Positions 51,779 to 61,352 are shown, counted from the stretch's first letter. The stretch: DNA of 64,000 bases from Bacillota bacterium (GCA_023415205.1 JAEZLR010000027.1:47569-111568); one strand, 5' to 3'. Translations and numbers: made by a program. The notes: generated by a model not told the origin, from the letters alone.

Positions 51779-52525
51779 TTACTGAACGTTAAATTCCTTC
51801 AAAAAATCTAACTTATTGTATCTTTTATCCAGCCGCTCCCCGATATAACGAAAGGCAATGGCTGAAAACTTTTCTAAAACCTTATCTGACAGTTCAAAAT
51901 TAAATATTCCACTCCCGTCAGCACATAAAACAAATAATATAGCTTTTGCCGCCCCCATATCAATAAGCTGTGCGGTGGTATCCCCCTTAGAACAGGCTTC
52001 GCAAACGAAACCGCACTGGTTGAAGCTAAAGCGGATCTCTTCCATATCGGTCAGGTGGCACCGGGCGCAACTGGTGATATGGGGTGGGTAACCTGTGAGC
52101 TGCATAAGCTTTAGTGCAAAGGCGGCAGAAACCAGTAACGGATTTCTGCCTTTTCTCAAAGCTTGCAGTCCATAAAGCAGAAGCCTCAGAATCTGGGCAG
52201 AGGCCTGGGGATCATGGGTGGCATCTCCTGCCATATCCAGCATATGGGCCGCATGGGTAAACCCCACTAAATCCGAGGACAGGTCGTAATAGTGGGCAAG
52301 AATATCACAGCTATTTAACGAAAACCCGCTTTTCCCCTTAAACAGGATATATTCTCCATAGGTGAGCACCTGGGTGCCATAGGAAGAACGGCTGCCGCTC
52401 TTTCTGGCATTTCTGGCCGATACAGAGATTTTTCCATAATCCGCTGTAATGAGGGTCAGCATTTTATCGGCATCATTCAAAGCAAATTCTTTGACCACAA
52501 GGCCTTTGGTTTTTAATAATGCCAT
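51779..52525 (-). CDS. recO: DNA repair protein RecO
   Basis: A 248-residue recombination mediator that helps load RecA onto SSB-coated DNA with RecR. The N-terminal OB-fold (about residues 1-80) includes LLKTKGLVVKEFALNDADKMLTL (in part); a helical domain (about 85-240) carries a zinc finger CARC...CEAC (about 153-178). The ORF extends 23 codons further upstream into era; ATG 52525 is preceded by GGGGAG and gives the normal length. It starts 8 bases after era, in the conserved Firmicute order cdd-era-recO. Confidence 0.95.
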   Translation of the reverse strand: MALLKTKGLVVKEFALNDADKMLTLITADYGKISVSARNARKSGSRSSYGTQVLTYGEYILFKGKSGFSLNSCDILAHYYDLSSDLVGFTHAAHMLDMAGDATHDPQASAQILRLLLYGLQALRKGRNPLLVSAAFALKLMQLTGYPPHITSCARCHLTDMEEIRFSFNQCGFVCEACSKGDTTAQLIDMGAAKAILFVLCADGSGIFNFELSDKVLEKFSAIAFRYIGERLDKRYNKLDFLKEFNVQ

Positions 52526-52532
52526 AGCTCCC

Positions 52533-53435
52533 CTACTCGCTGCCCTTCTTATAGCCAAGCTCATTGAGCATAAAATCACTGTTGCGCCAATCATCCTTGA
52601 CCTTAACCCAAAGCTTTAAAAATACCTTGCAGTCAAAAAGACGCTCCATATCCTGCCTTGCGAAAGTACCCACCTTTTTGAGCACGGTCCCGCTCTTGCC
52701 GATGATGATGCCCTTATGGGATTCCTTTTCACAATAGATATTGGCATCAATCTCTATCATATTCTTTTGAGGAGCTTCCTTGAAACGGATGACCTCAACG
52801 CCTATACCGTGGGGAACCTCATCGCTTAAAAGGTTTAATAGCTTCTCACGGATTAATTCCTGGGCCAAAACTCTTTCCTGCTGGTCGGTGAGCATGTCTT
52901 CCGGGTAATACTTATCTCCCTCGGGCAGCAGCTTTTCAATGGCTTTCAAAACCTGGGGAGCTGTTTCAGCCTTTACAGCGCTGATGGGTATAATCTCTTC
53001 AAAATCATAGGATTCATTGTATTGAGCCATAAGAGGAAGCAGCTGTTGCTTATCAACAAGGTCGATCTTATTAATAAGCAGAAGGGTGGGTACTCCGGTT
53101 TTTTGAAGCTCCTCCATGATCATGGAATCCCCAGGCCCTATGGCCTTGTCATTGGCATCCACAAGAAACAGGATGACATCCACTTCCTCCAAAGTGTTGA
53201 AGGCCTCCTTAATCATAAACTCGCCCAGCTTGTTTTTGGGCTTGTGTATCCCCGGAGTATCCACGAAGACCATCTGATAGTCTTCGGTGGTGACCACCGT
53301 CCGGATGGTGTGCCGGGTGGTTTGGGGCTTACTGGACATAATCGCAATTTTTTCACCTGTCAAAAGGTTCAACAGGGTTGATTTCCCTACATTGGGTCTA
53401 CCGATGATTGTTACAAAGCCTGATTTAAATGCCAT
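52533..53435 (-). CDS. era: GTPase Era
   Basis: A 300-residue GTPase that binds the 3' end of 16S rRNA in 30S assembly. G1 GRPNVGKSTL (about residues 11-20), G2 TTRH, G3 DTPGIHKP (about 60-67), and G4 NKIDL (about 122-126) are intact. The C-terminal KH domain has EKESHKGIIIGKSGTVLKKVG (in part, about 225-245). The frame continues upstream into cdd; ATG 53435 follows an AGGAG about 12 bases ahead, a wide spacing, but the N-terminus (AFKSGFVTIIG) matches the family. Confidence 0.97.
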   Translation of the reverse strand: MAFKSGFVTIIGRPNVGKSTLLNLLTGEKIAIMSSKPQTTRHTIRTVVTTEDYQMVFVDTPGIHKPKNKLGEFMIKEAFNTLEEVDVILFLVDANDKAIGPGDSMIMEELQKTGVPTLLLINKIDLVDKQQLLPLMAQYNESYDFEEIIPISAVKAETAPQVLKAIEKLLPEGDKYYPEDMLTDQQERVLAQELIREKLLNLLSDEVPHGIGVEVIRFKEAPQKNMIEIDANIYCEKESHKGIIIGKSGTVLKKVGTFARQDMERLFDCKVFLKLWVKVKDDWRNSDFMLNELGYKKGSE

Positions 53436-53442
53436 ATTTTTT

Positions 53443-53895
53443 TCAACACTCCTTGGCTGCTTCAAGATCATTTTGGGTAAAGGCATGGGGAAGGATTTCA
53501 TTAAAGACGTAGGTTAAATAGCGACCCTCTCGATCACTCAAATAGAGAGGCATATCGGGCACACAGAATTCTCCCAGGGTTTGCCTGCAAATGCCGCAGG
53601 GCATGGTGGGCTCCTTGCTGTCGCTGGTTATAGCAATGGCCCGTATTTTCCTGGCTCCATCTGAGATAGCTTTTACAATAGCGGTTCTCTCAGCACAGAT
53701 GGTGGCTCCATAGGAGGCGTTTTCTATATTACACCCGGTATAAACCCTTCCATTATCAGCAAATAAGGCGGCACCCACATGAAAGCCGGAATAAGGAACA
53801 TAGGCATTTTCCATGGCCTTAAGCGCTAGCTTGACCAGCTCTGCAGGATCATTCACCCCGCTTTGTAGAACCTTTTCCTCGCTTGTTTGAGACAT
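53443..53895 (-). CDS. cdd: Cytidine deaminase
   Basis: A 150-residue homotetrameric-type enzyme converting cytidine/deoxycytidine to uridine/deoxyuridine in pyrimidine salvage. The zinc and catalytic motifs are GATICAERTAI (about residues 63-73, Cys and Glu) and PCGICRQTL (about 99-107, two Cys). YVPYSGFHVGAAL and GCNIENASYG bind substrate. It is slightly longer than the usual 130-136 aa at both ends. First gene of the cdd-era-recO cluster, 7 bases before era. Confidence 0.96.
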   Translation of the reverse strand: MSQTSEEKVLQSGVNDPAELVKLALKAMENAYVPYSGFHVGAALFADNGRVYTGCNIENASYGATICAERTAIVKAISDGARKIRAIAITSDSKEPTMPCGICRQTLGEFCVPDMPLYLSDREGRYLTYVFNEILPHAFTQNDLEAAKEC

Positions 53896-53960
53896 GTCAT
53901 CCCCTCCGCACTGTTTGGATATGTAAACATTTTACCATGTCTTGGCCCTTTGGCATAGCC

Positions 53961-55403
53961 TTACAAAGAAAAGGCTGTGGTTATGGGCAGCCGTATGGTG
54001 AAAACTGCCCCGCCCTCAGGATGGTTATCCGCGGTAATGCTCCCCTTATGCTTTTCAATTATGGCCTTCGTAATGGTCATACCCAACCCCGTGCTCCCTT
54101 TCCTGCCCTTGTAAAAGCGTTCAAACACCTGTTGAAGCTCCTTTTCATTCATTCCCTCACCATTGTCCCAAACCCGTAAAACCAGAGTTTTCCCTGAAGT
54201 TTGGGTTTCAAGAACGATCAGCCCCTTGCTGTAGCGCAAGGCATTGGAAAGAAGATTGAGGATGGCTTGCATGAGCTTATCCCTATCCATATTAAGCATA
54301 CAGTCCTTATCAAGCCTTAGCTCAAAGCGTATGCCCCATTGATCCATCAGGGGCTGTATTTTGTCCCTGATCTCATCCAGTACCGCATTTAGCTTTTCTC
54401 TTTTGAATGAATAAAATTCCTCCACCGTCTCAAGCTTGGAAAGATAAAGAACCTCACTGACGAGGCGCTGAAGGCGCTCACACTCACTGATTATGACATG
54501 AAGGGCCTTATCCCTGTCTTCAATGACCTCATCCCTTAAACCCTCGGCATAGCCCATAATGGACATGACCGGTGTTTTAAGCTCATGGGAAACATTCTGA
54601 AGAAAACGCTTCTGTGACAGGTCGTAGCTTTTTAAATCGCCGGCAATCTTATTCATGGCCTGGGCAAGACTTTCTATCTCATCACCCGTACCAATAGTCA
54701 CCCTGGAACTAAAGTCCCGGGAGGCTATTTTTTCAGCATGCCCCTTAAGGGCTTTAATAGGCTTTGAAATGTTGAGCGAAAGATAATAGGAAAGGAAAGC
54801 CGCCACAAGGAGTCCCGCCCCCAGTGCGAAAGCCCCCTGAAGGCTTAGGTCCCTGACCAGTTTATTGAGCTCGTGTACAGGCGAATAAGCAATAATCCAG
54901 GCTTTGAGGGAGAGGTTCTCTCTGTCCGAAAGAGGGCGTGACACTGCGAAATAGGAGGTATGGAGGCCTGAGATGGTAAAAAAATAAGACTGAGGCTGGA
55001 GCTTCTCGCTTAAGTCCTCCGGTTGGATGGACTTAAAATCCACCTCGTTGGGAGAGTCACCGGGGGTAAAGATTCCAAATTTATTATTGTCGGTCCGAAG
55101 AACCAGGGCAAAATCGGAGGCAAAGCCAATACCCGCAAGCTTTTTGATATCCGAAAACCAGGATCGGATGGCCCCTCGCATCATCTCAACCGACTGCTCC
55201 TGATCCTGCCCTTCAGTAATTTTCGCCATCCGCTCACGATAAAGCTCCTCGATAATGGCCGATTCGGTATTCAGATTATGGATCAGGGTTTTCTCCAGGG
55301 ATCTACGCGCTGTAATATAAAGAAACAGCAGGGTAATGACCAAAAAGACACCCAATACGGCTGAGTAGGTCATAACAAGCTTTTTCGTAATGCTTCTCTT
55401 CAA
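53961..55403 (-). CDS. Two-component sensor histidine kinase (HAMP-HisKA)
   Basis: A 480-residue EnvZ-type kinase. TM1 about residues 9-32, an extracellular sensor region of about 150 residues, TM2 about 180-205, HAMP about 205-260, HisKA with the phosphoacceptor His in NVSHELKTP (about 274-282), and HATPase with NLLSNALRYS and GSTGLGMTITK. The frame is open to an ATG at 55442 that overlaps the regulator, but GGGGAG six bases before TTG 55403 makes TTG the better start. It lies just after its cognate OmpR-type regulator. The signal is unknown. Confidence 0.93.
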   Translation of the reverse strand: MKRSITKKLVMTYSAVLGVFLVITLLFLYITARRSLEKTLIHNLNTESAIIEELYRERMAKITEGQDQEQSVEMMRGAIRSWFSDIKKLAGIGFASDFALVLRTDNNKFGIFTPGDSPNEVDFKSIQPEDLSEKLQPQSYFFTISGLHTSYFAVSRPLSDRENLSLKAWIIAYSPVHELNKLVRDLSLQGAFALGAGLLVAAFLSYYLSLNISKPIKALKGHAEKIASRDFSSRVTIGTGDEIESLAQAMNKIAGDLKSYDLSQKRFLQNVSHELKTPVMSIMGYAEGLRDEVIEDRDKALHVIISECERLQRLVSEVLYLSKLETVEEFYSFKREKLNAVLDEIRDKIQPLMDQWGIRFELRLDKDCMLNMDRDKLMQAILNLLSNALRYSKGLIVLETQTSGKTLVLRVWDNGEGMNEKELQQVFERFYKGRKGSTGLGMTITKAIIEKHKGSITADNHPEGGAVFTIRLPITTAFSL

Positions 55404-55419
55404 CTTAAGCTCCCCGCCT

Positions 55420-56115
55420 CTATGTACTGATTTTATAACCATAACCCCAAACCGTCGTTATTTCAAGCTCCGAGCCCACCCTCGCAAGCTTCTTTCTGAT
55501 ACGCTTAATCAGGTCATCCACCGAACGGCTGTCACCATAGAAATCCTCACCCCAAACGGCATTTAACAGTTGATCCCGGTTAAAAACCATATTTTTGTTG
55601 GAGGCCAGAAAGAAGAAGAGATCATACTCCTTGATGGTGAAATCCACCGTATCCTTTTCCTTGTAAACAACACGCTCATAGGACTTAATGAGGATATCCC
55701 GGACTTGAAAGTCCTTAAGCTTATCTTCCCCGGGCGTTTTCGCCTCTGGCTCCTTTATCCTCCGGAAAATAGTTTTAATTCTAGCCAAGAGCTCCCTTGG
55801 GCTGAAAGGCTTCGCGATATAATCATCGCTGCCCAATTCAAGTCCCAGAACCTTGTCAAAGGTATCATCCCGCGCAGAGACAAGAATGATGGGCACCTCA
55901 CTGACCTTCCTCAGCTCCCGACAAATATCCAGCCCGCTGATTCCCGGCATCATAATATCAAGAATGATCATATCGGGTTCTTTCTTTGCGAAGGCCCCTA
56001 AAAGGGCTTCACCTTCCTCGAAGGTTTCAACGGAGTAGCCCTCTCTCACAAGATAGGAACGCATCAATTCCCGTATATTTTCTTCGTCGTCGCAGACATA
56101 TATGAGCTTTTGCAT
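55420..56115 (-). CDS. OmpR/PhoB-family response regulator
   Basis: A 231-residue regulator: REC domain (about 1-118, acidic pocket DDE at 9-11, phosphoacceptor Asp53 in ILDIMMP, KPFSPRELL switch region) and a C-terminal winged helix (about 135-228, FTIKEYDLFFFLA, VWGEDFYGDSRSVDDLIKRIR in part). The listed frame begins earlier, but ATG 56115 has an SD AGAGGA and matches the family start. The kinase follows directly. Targets are unknown; a promoter upstream could be autoregulated. Confidence 0.95.
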   Translation of the reverse strand: MQKLIYVCDDEENIRELMRSYLVREGYSVETFEEGEALLGAFAKKEPDMIILDIMMPGISGLDICRELRKVSEVPIILVSARDDTFDKVLGLELGSDDYIAKPFSPRELLARIKTIFRRIKEPEAKTPGEDKLKDFQVRDILIKSYERVVYKEKDTVDFTIKEYDLFFFLASNKNMVFNRDQLLNAVWGEDFYGDSRSVDDLIKRIRKKLARVGSELEITTVWGYGYKIST

Positions 56116-56208
56116 AGATTTTTCCTCTAGCCCCCCCAAGGTTGGATAGGGTGTAAAGTAACAGCCCCTGGGGTGGTAATTCATGATGAGCATTTTATCC
56201 TGCCTTTT

Positions 56209-56237
56209 ATTCTATCAAGAAACCCTATCAATGTAAA
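56209..56237 (-). promoter_or_regulatory. Probable promoter of the OmpR-type regulator and kinase
   Basis: On the minus strand TTTACA (56237-56232) and TAGAAT (56214-56209) have a 17-base spacer, about 95 bases before the start codon. The remaining part of 56116-56489 contains no gene. Confidence 0.45.
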
Positions 56238-56335
56238 AAAGGATTTAAAAACACCCATAATATACCATAAACAGATAAAACCGTCTTATGAACCGATTGA
56301 GGGAAAACCGCACTGAGAAAATTTCCCTAACCTAC

Positions 56336-56363
56336 TTGTTTTTTTTGAAATACATGTTATACT
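56336..56363 (+). promoter_or_regulatory. Possible promoter of the small zinc-ribbon gene
   Basis: TTGTTT (56336-56341) and TATACT (56358-56363) with a 16-base spacer; the -35 is weak. A 125-base leader follows. Confidence 0.4.
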
Positions 56364-56489
56364 ACAGTTGAAGTTTTTTATTTCCGTTGGATTCATACTT
56401 GTTGAGTGTACTGCCCTCTCCTTGTTTTTTGGATAAAGGGTCAAGTTCTGAAAGGGTATAATCCAGAAAATTTAAGGAGGATCTTAACT

Positions 56490-56666
56490 ATGGAAGACAA
56501 GACATTAAAGTGTAAGGATTGCGGAGCAGATTTCATTTTCACAGAAGGCGAACAAGCTTTCTACAAGGAAAAGGGATTCGAAAATGAACCCCAAAGATGC
56601 CCCGAATGCAGAAGAGCAAGAAAACAACAGAGAAATAGCGGTGGCAACAGAGGCCCCAGATTCTAA
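56490..56666 (+). CDS. Small zinc-ribbon protein
   Basis: A 58-residue protein with a four-Cys ribbon: CKDCGADFIFTEGEQ (Cys8, Cys11) and RCPECRRAR (Cys37, Cys40), then a basic Arg/Gly/Asn-rich tail. The FTxGEQxFY...KGF signature is a widespread small zinc-ribbon family, found alone or fused to cold-shock and other domains; the basic tail suggests RNA or DNA contact, which is inference. SD AAGGAGG lies 8 bases ahead of the ATG. The frame extends upstream to 56406 but without SD. It has its own terminator. Confidence 0.88.
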   Translation: MEDKTLKCKDCGADFIFTEGEQAFYKEKGFENEPQRCPECRRARKQQRNSGGNRGPRF

Positions 56667-56674
56667 GAAATTTC

Positions 56675-56701
56675 AAGGAGAGCGTGAGCTCTCCTTTTTT
56701 A
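56675..56701 (+). terminator. Terminator of the small zinc-ribbon gene
   Basis: A 9-bp stem AAGGAGAGC/GCTCTCCTT (56675-56683 with 56688-56696) runs into TTTTATTTT. It touches the convergent RNase Z stop. Confidence 0.9.
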
Positions 56702-57622
56702 TTTTCCCTCGGAAGTTTCAAAGCTTAAGGTTTTTGTTTTCAGTGAGCTGCCTAAATGAGTGTTCTCAAAGATCTCCCGGGTAAAAGGAAGATATTCCTC
56801 GGGATGTTCCAGCGCCGGACTGAAATGGGTGAGCCAGAGCTCCTTAACCTGTCCATCTCCGGCCAGGCAGGCTGCCTCTGAAAACAGCATGTGCTTCTTC
56901 TCCACCGCTTTCTTCCTGCTCCCCTCATCCCCGTACATGCCTTCACAGATAAAGAGGTCTGAATGACTGATGAGCTCCAAAAGCTCAGGGGTTGGGCGTG
57001 AATCGGTCACATAGCTGACCTTTAGGCCTTTTCTGGGTGACCCCAGAACCATCTCAGGGGTATAGACCCTTCCCTCATGCTCCTTTATCTCCCCTTTTTG
57101 AAGAAGCCTCCATAGCCTCTGGGGAACCTTGTTGTTTATCGCTTTATCCACATCAAACAAACCCGCCCTTTTCACTTCCAGAGCATAGGACAGACAGGGT
57201 ACCGAATGATGGGCAGGCTGGCTTCTGACGACCATCTGGTTGATGGTCACGGACGCCGCTCTGTCAATTGGGCACTCAATGATTTTAAGGTCATAGGGTA
57301 GTCCAGGAATAAGGGTCATACATCCTGTGAGGACTCTCACAAGCCCAGGAGGACCAATTAAAGTCAGAGCCTCAGCACGCTGGCTATTGGCCAGACTCAG
57401 TAACACGCCCGGAAGACCAGCCACATGGTCGGCATGATAATGGGTAAAGCATATTACATCGATGGCCTTAAAGCCCCAACCGGTTTGCCTCAAAGGGATC
57501 TGAGTGCCCTCTCCGCAATCCATAAGCAGCATTTTCCCGTTAAACCTCACCAATAAGGAGGTCAGCCACCGATGATGGAGGGGCATCATCCCTCCCGAAC
57601 CCAATAAGCACACATCCAGCAT
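56699..57622 (-). CDS. rnz: Ribonuclease Z
   Basis: A 307-residue metallo-beta-lactamase-fold endonuclease that matures tRNA 3' ends. The zinc motif is THYHADHVAGLPG (about residues 61-73); GGMMPLHHRWLTSLL (about 10-24) and DCGEGTQIPLRQ (about 35-46) are family marks; further metal ligands are in VTDSRPT (about 205) and THFSPAL (about 265). The longer ORF lacks an SD; ATG 57622 has GGGGGA 7 bases ahead. It follows clpB on the same strand and may be read through from the CtsR-controlled operon. Confidence 0.96.
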   Translation of the reverse strand: MLDVCLLGSGGMMPLHHRWLTSLLVRFNGKMLLMDCGEGTQIPLRQTGWGFKAIDVICFTHYHADHVAGLPGVLLSLANSQRAEALTLIGPPGLVRVLTGCMTLIPGLPYDLKIIECPIDRAASVTINQMVVRSQPAHHSVPCLSYALEVKRAGLFDVDKAINNKVPQRLWRLLQKGEIKEHEGRVYTPEMVLGSPRKGLKVSYVTDSRPTPELLELISHSDLFICEGMYGDEGSRKKAVEKKHMLFSEAACLAGDGQVKELWLTHFSPALEHPEEYLPFTREIFENTHLGSSLKTKTLSFETSEGK

Positions 57623-57708
57623 AAGTATCCCCCATGAAGCTCGCAGCCTGCTGTAGCGCCCACAGCGGCTATAGGATTCCAATATCCTTCCGGGTTATGA
57701 AATCGCTC

Positions 57709-60300
57709 TCAGCCACGAAGAACCGAAAGCTTTCCATCCCGGACATCCACCAGAGCAGTATCCCCTTCACCCAGAACACCCTTGACTAACAGCCGGCCCA
57801 ATTCGGTTTCTATCGCTTTTTGAACATACCGCTTCACCGGCCTTGCACCGTACTCCGGGTTCCAGCCTTCATCCACAATGGTCTCCAGGGCCCCATCGGT
57901 AACCGATAGCCCTATCTCCCTCTCTGAAAGCCTTTCCGACAACCCTTTGAGCACGAGCTTTATGATCTGTTTGACCTCTTCCCTTGTTAAGGGCTTAAAA
58001 AGCACAATATCGTCGATACGATTAAGGAATTCGGGTTTGAATCCGTGACGGAGCTCGTTCATAACCGCTTGTGCGGCCTCTTCGCTAAGTACGCCATCCT
58101 GGCCGATGCGCTCCAAAAGGATACGGCTTCCTATGTTGGAGGTCATGATGATCACCGTATTTTTGAAGTTAACCACCCGACCCTGGCTGTCGGTGAGACG
58201 ACCGTCATCAAGAATTTGCAGAAGAATATTAAAAACATCGGGGTGGGCCTTTTCTATTTCGTCAAAGAGAATCACGCTATAGGGCTTTCTACGGACGGCT
58301 TCAGTAAGCTGACCCCCCTCTTCGTAGCCCACATAGCCAGGAGGCGCTCCGATAAGCCTAGCCACGGCATGCTTCTCCATATACTCACTCATATCAATGC
58401 GGATCATATTATCTTCGGTGTCAAAAAGAGCTTCCGACAAGGCTCTGGCCAGCTCGGTCTTACCCACCCCCGTGGGCCCCAAAAAGATAAAGGAGCCGAT
58501 GGGACGTTTTATGTCCTTAAGCCCCGCCCGGGCGCGCAAAACAGCATCTGAGACGGCTGAAACGGCCTCATTCTGGCCCACAACCCGCAAATGGAGCACC
58601 TCCTCCATATTCAGCAGCTTTTCCTTTTCTTCTTCCAGCAGCTTTGTGACAGGAATTCCGGTCCATTTGGAGATGATTTCGGTAATTTCATTCTCGGTGA
58701 CCTCTTCTTTGAGCATACGGCCGGATATATCAGCCTGTCTTTGTTTTTCAACCACGAGGGAGGCTTCCAAATCGGGCAGGCGGCCATGCTTAAGCTTGGC
58801 CAGGCTTTCAAGATCATATTGTCGTTCAGCCTGTTCTATTTCAAGCTTGACCCGCTCAATCTCCTCCTTTAATTCCTTCTCCCGCTGGATAACCTCTTTT
58901 TCAAGCTCCCATTGGGCCTTCATACTGTTTGCTTTGTCCTTGAGGTCGGCAATATCGGCCTCAATCCCATGGAGACGTTCCAGGGAGGCTCTGTCGCTCT
59001 CCTTTTTTAAGGCCTGCTGCTCTATCTCAAGCTGCATGATCCTTCTCATGATTTCATCAAGCTCAGAGGGCATGCTGTCAATTTCAGTCCTCAGCATGGC
59101 TGCGGCTTCATCCATCAAGTCGATGGCCTTATCAGGAAGGAAGCGGTCTGAAATATAGCGATTGGACAAGACAGCGCTGGCAATGATGGCTCCATCGGTG
59201 ATTCGGACGCCGTGGTGGATTTCAAAGCGCTCCTTAAGACCTCTCAAAATGGAGATGGTATCCTCTACGGTAGGCTGGTCCACCATAACTGTCTGGAAAC
59301 GCCTTTCCAGAGCGGCGTCCTTTTCAATATGCTGACGATACTCATCGAGGGTGGTGGCTCCTATTAAATGGAGTTCTCCCCGGGCCAGCATGGGCTTGAG
59401 AATATTTCCGGCATCCATTGCCCCTTCGGCCTTGCCGGCGCCCACAATATTATGAAGCTCGTCAATAAACAGAAGGATCTGCCCATCGGAAGCCTCCACC
59501 TCTTTGATTACAGCCTTAAGCCGCTCCTCAAATTCCCCTCTGAACTTTGCACCGGCAATGAGCGCCCCTATATCCAAGGCAAACAGGGTTTTGTTTTTTA
59601 AACCGTCCGGCACATCCCCTTTGAGGATACGCTGGGCCAAGCCCTCCACCACAGCCGTTTTACCAACCCCCGGTTCACCAATGAGAACAGGATTGTTCTT
59701 GGTTCTTCGGGACAAAATTCTGATCACACGACGAATTTCTGCATCGCGGCCAATGACAGGGTCCAGCTTGCCCTTTCGGGCCAGCTCCACCAAATCCCTC
59801 CCATACTTTTCAAGGGCTTGATAGTTGACCTCCGGATTCTGGCTTGTGACCCTCTGGTTGCCCCGTACCTTTGCGACGGCCTCCAGAAAGGACTCCTTGG
59901 TGATGCCGTATCGTTTCAAAAGTCCGGCAGTAAAACCATTCCGTTCTATCAGTAAAGCGAGGAATAAGTGCTCCACGCTCACATAGTCATCCTTGAGCTC
60001 CTTGGCCCTATCCTCTGCCGACAGGAGCAGCTGGTTAAGCCTTCGGGTGGGATAGACTTGGCTGGCTGCGTTTCCATAGACCTTGGGCTGTTTATCCAGT
60101 TCCCTTTTCAGCTCTTTGGAGAAATCCTCAGGATTGATGCCCAACACCCATAAAAGGCGGGGAATCAACCCCTCCTCCTGCTCGGCCAGCGCCAGCGCCA
60201 AATGCTCTCCATCCACCTGCTGATGATCCAGCCTCAGGCCCCATTGCTGGGCAAGAACCACCGCTTCCTGGGCTTTTTCAGTATATTTTTCAAGATTCAT
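57709..60300 (-). CDS. clpB: ATP-dependent disaggregase ClpB
   Basis: An 863-residue Hsp100 chaperone that resolves protein aggregates with DnaK/DnaJ. Clp-N repeats about 1-145; AAA1 Walker A GEPGVGKT (about 201-208); a long coiled-coil middle domain (about 405-525) that distinguishes ClpB from ClpC; AAA2 Walker A GPTGVGKT (about 603-610); and a D2-small domain to the end. The start ATG 60300 has SD GGAGG; an ATG five codons upstream overlaps that SD. It is cotranscribed with the dnaJ-like gene 33 bases upstream, under a CtsR operator. Confidence 0.97.
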   Translation of the reverse strand: MNLEKYTEKAQEAVVLAQQWGLRLDHQQVDGEHLALALAEQEEGLIPRLLWVLGINPEDFSKELKRELDKQPKVYGNAASQVYPTRRLNQLLLSAEDRAKELKDDYVSVEHLFLALLIERNGFTAGLLKRYGITKESFLEAVAKVRGNQRVTSQNPEVNYQALEKYGRDLVELARKGKLDPVIGRDAEIRRVIRILSRRTKNNPVLIGEPGVGKTAVVEGLAQRILKGDVPDGLKNKTLFALDIGALIAGAKFRGEFEERLKAVIKEVEASDGQILLFIDELHNIVGAGKAEGAMDAGNILKPMLARGELHLIGATTLDEYRQHIEKDAALERRFQTVMVDQPTVEDTISILRGLKERFEIHHGVRITDGAIIASAVLSNRYISDRFLPDKAIDLMDEAAAMLRTEIDSMPSELDEIMRRIMQLEIEQQALKKESDRASLERLHGIEADIADLKDKANSMKAQWELEKEVIQREKELKEEIERVKLEIEQAERQYDLESLAKLKHGRLPDLEASLVVEKQRQADISGRMLKEEVTENEITEIISKWTGIPVTKLLEEEKEKLLNMEEVLHLRVVGQNEAVSAVSDAVLRARAGLKDIKRPIGSFIFLGPTGVGKTELARALSEALFDTEDNMIRIDMSEYMEKHAVARLIGAPPGYVGYEEGGQLTEAVRRKPYSVILFDEIEKAHPDVFNILLQILDDGRLTDSQGRVVNFKNTVIIMTSNIGSRILLERIGQDGVLSEEAAQAVMNELRHGFKPEFLNRIDDIVLFKPLTREEVKQIIKLVLKGLSERLSEREIGLSVTDGALETIVDEGWNPEYGARPVKRYVQKAIETELGRLLVKGVLGEGDTALVDVRDGKLSVLRG

Positions 60301-60333
60301 CCCTTCCACCTCCATGAAATACCGTCATTGTCA

Positions 60334-61305
60334 TTAACCTAGGGTTTCCTGATGCTGATCCAGTTCCTTCAGTTCCTGATAGAGAGCCTTCTGTTTTTCT
60401 GACAGATGCTCTGGGTTATTGATCATAACTTGAAGATAAAGATCTCCCCTGCCCCCGATGGCATTGGGATAGCCTTTGCCCGCAACCCGGATGCTCCCGC
60501 CGCCACGAATGCCCGCAGGAATTTTCACAAAAAGCCTCCCCTCGGGGGTCCTGACCATGGCCTCCCCTCCCAGGGCTGCTGTCCAGGGCTTGATCTCGAT
60601 CTTCTGGAGAATATCATAACCTTTGAGGGTATAATCCTCTTCCTTGAACTGAACCACCAAGTAGAGATCCCCGTCAGGGCCTCCGTTGAGGCCTGGGCTA
60701 CCCAATCCCGCCAGGCGAATCTTTCCCCCAGGCAGGATTCCCTTAGGAATCTTTACCTTGAGGGTTTTCCTCCCCTTAGGGGTCTCCAAGACAATCTGCT
60801 TTTCGGTACCCGTAAGGCCATCTGCGACGGAGATCCGGATTTCAACCTCCCTGTCCTCGCCTTTTAGGCTTTGCTGAAAACCTGTGCCTCCCCGGGTGGA
60901 ACCTCTTGACCGAAAGCCACCCCCCCTTGAGGAGAAAAGGTCCTCCATATTGATACCGCCCTCGCCGAAAAACATATCAAAGAAATCGCTAAAGCCGTTG
61001 GCCCCTGAGCCTCTGAATTCATAGCGATTATTACCGCCCCTGTAACCAAACTGGGAGGGATCAAAATCATAGCCGTTTGCAAAATTGAATTCGCTCCCGA
61101 ATTGGTCGTATTTCCTGCGTTTATCATCATTGCCCAGCACCTCATAGGCCTCATTAATTTCCTTAAATTTCTCTTCGGACTTCTTATCGCCGGGGTTGGC
61201 GTCAGGGTGGTAGGCCTTGGCCAGTTTACGGTAGGCTTTCTTGATTTGGTCCTGAGTAGCATCTTTCTTGACTCCCAGCACTTCATAATAATCTTTATAT
61301 TTCAT
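60334..61305 (-). CDS. DnaJ-type co-chaperone without zinc finger (CbpA-like)
   Basis: A 323-residue type II J-protein. J-domain about residues 1-66, with the HPD tripeptide in AYHPDANPG; a Gly/Phe-rich linker about 75-145; and two DnaJ C-terminal beta domains about 150-310 (KIPKGILPGGKIRLAGLG and VKIPAGIRGGGSIRVAGKG, each in part). It lacks the CxxCxGxG zinc repeats of DnaJ proper, so it resembles CbpA. It stimulates DnaK and likely feeds substrates to the adjacent ClpB. ATG 61305 follows GAGGAGG. First gene of the CtsR-controlled operon. Confidence 0.94.
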   Translation of the reverse strand: MKYKDYYEVLGVKKDATQDQIKKAYRKLAKAYHPDANPGDKKSEEKFKEINEAYEVLGNDDKRRKYDQFGSEFNFANGYDFDPSQFGYRGGNNRYEFRGSGANGFSDFFDMFFGEGGINMEDLFSSRGGGFRSRGSTRGGTGFQQSLKGEDREVEIRISVADGLTGTEKQIVLETPKGRKTLKVKIPKGILPGGKIRLAGLGSPGLNGGPDGDLYLVVQFKEEDYTLKGYDILQKIEIKPWTAALGGEAMVRTPEGRLFVKIPAGIRGGGSIRVAGKGYPNAIGGRGDLYLQVMINNPEHLSEKQKALYQELKELDQHQETLG

Positions 61306-61326
61306 AGGCTTACCTCCTCTACTCAC

Positions 61327-61343
61327 TTTGACTTTCTTTGACC
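61327..61343 (-). promoter_or_regulatory. CtsR operator
   Basis: On the minus strand GGTCAAA-GAA-AGTCAAA is an exact match to the CtsR heptad direct repeat (A/GGTCAAA-NAN-A/GGTCAAA). It lies just downstream of the predicted start site, so CtsR binding would block dnaJ-clpB transcription until heat shock. ctsR itself is not in the window. Confidence 0.92.
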
Positions 61344-61352
61344 TTTGGGTCT

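Noticed and set aside
58397..59158. 253-residue Ser-rich plus-strand open frame
   Set aside because: Antisense to the ClpB middle domain; the Ser/Leu richness simply mirrors Glu/Lys/Gln codons of the coiled coil.
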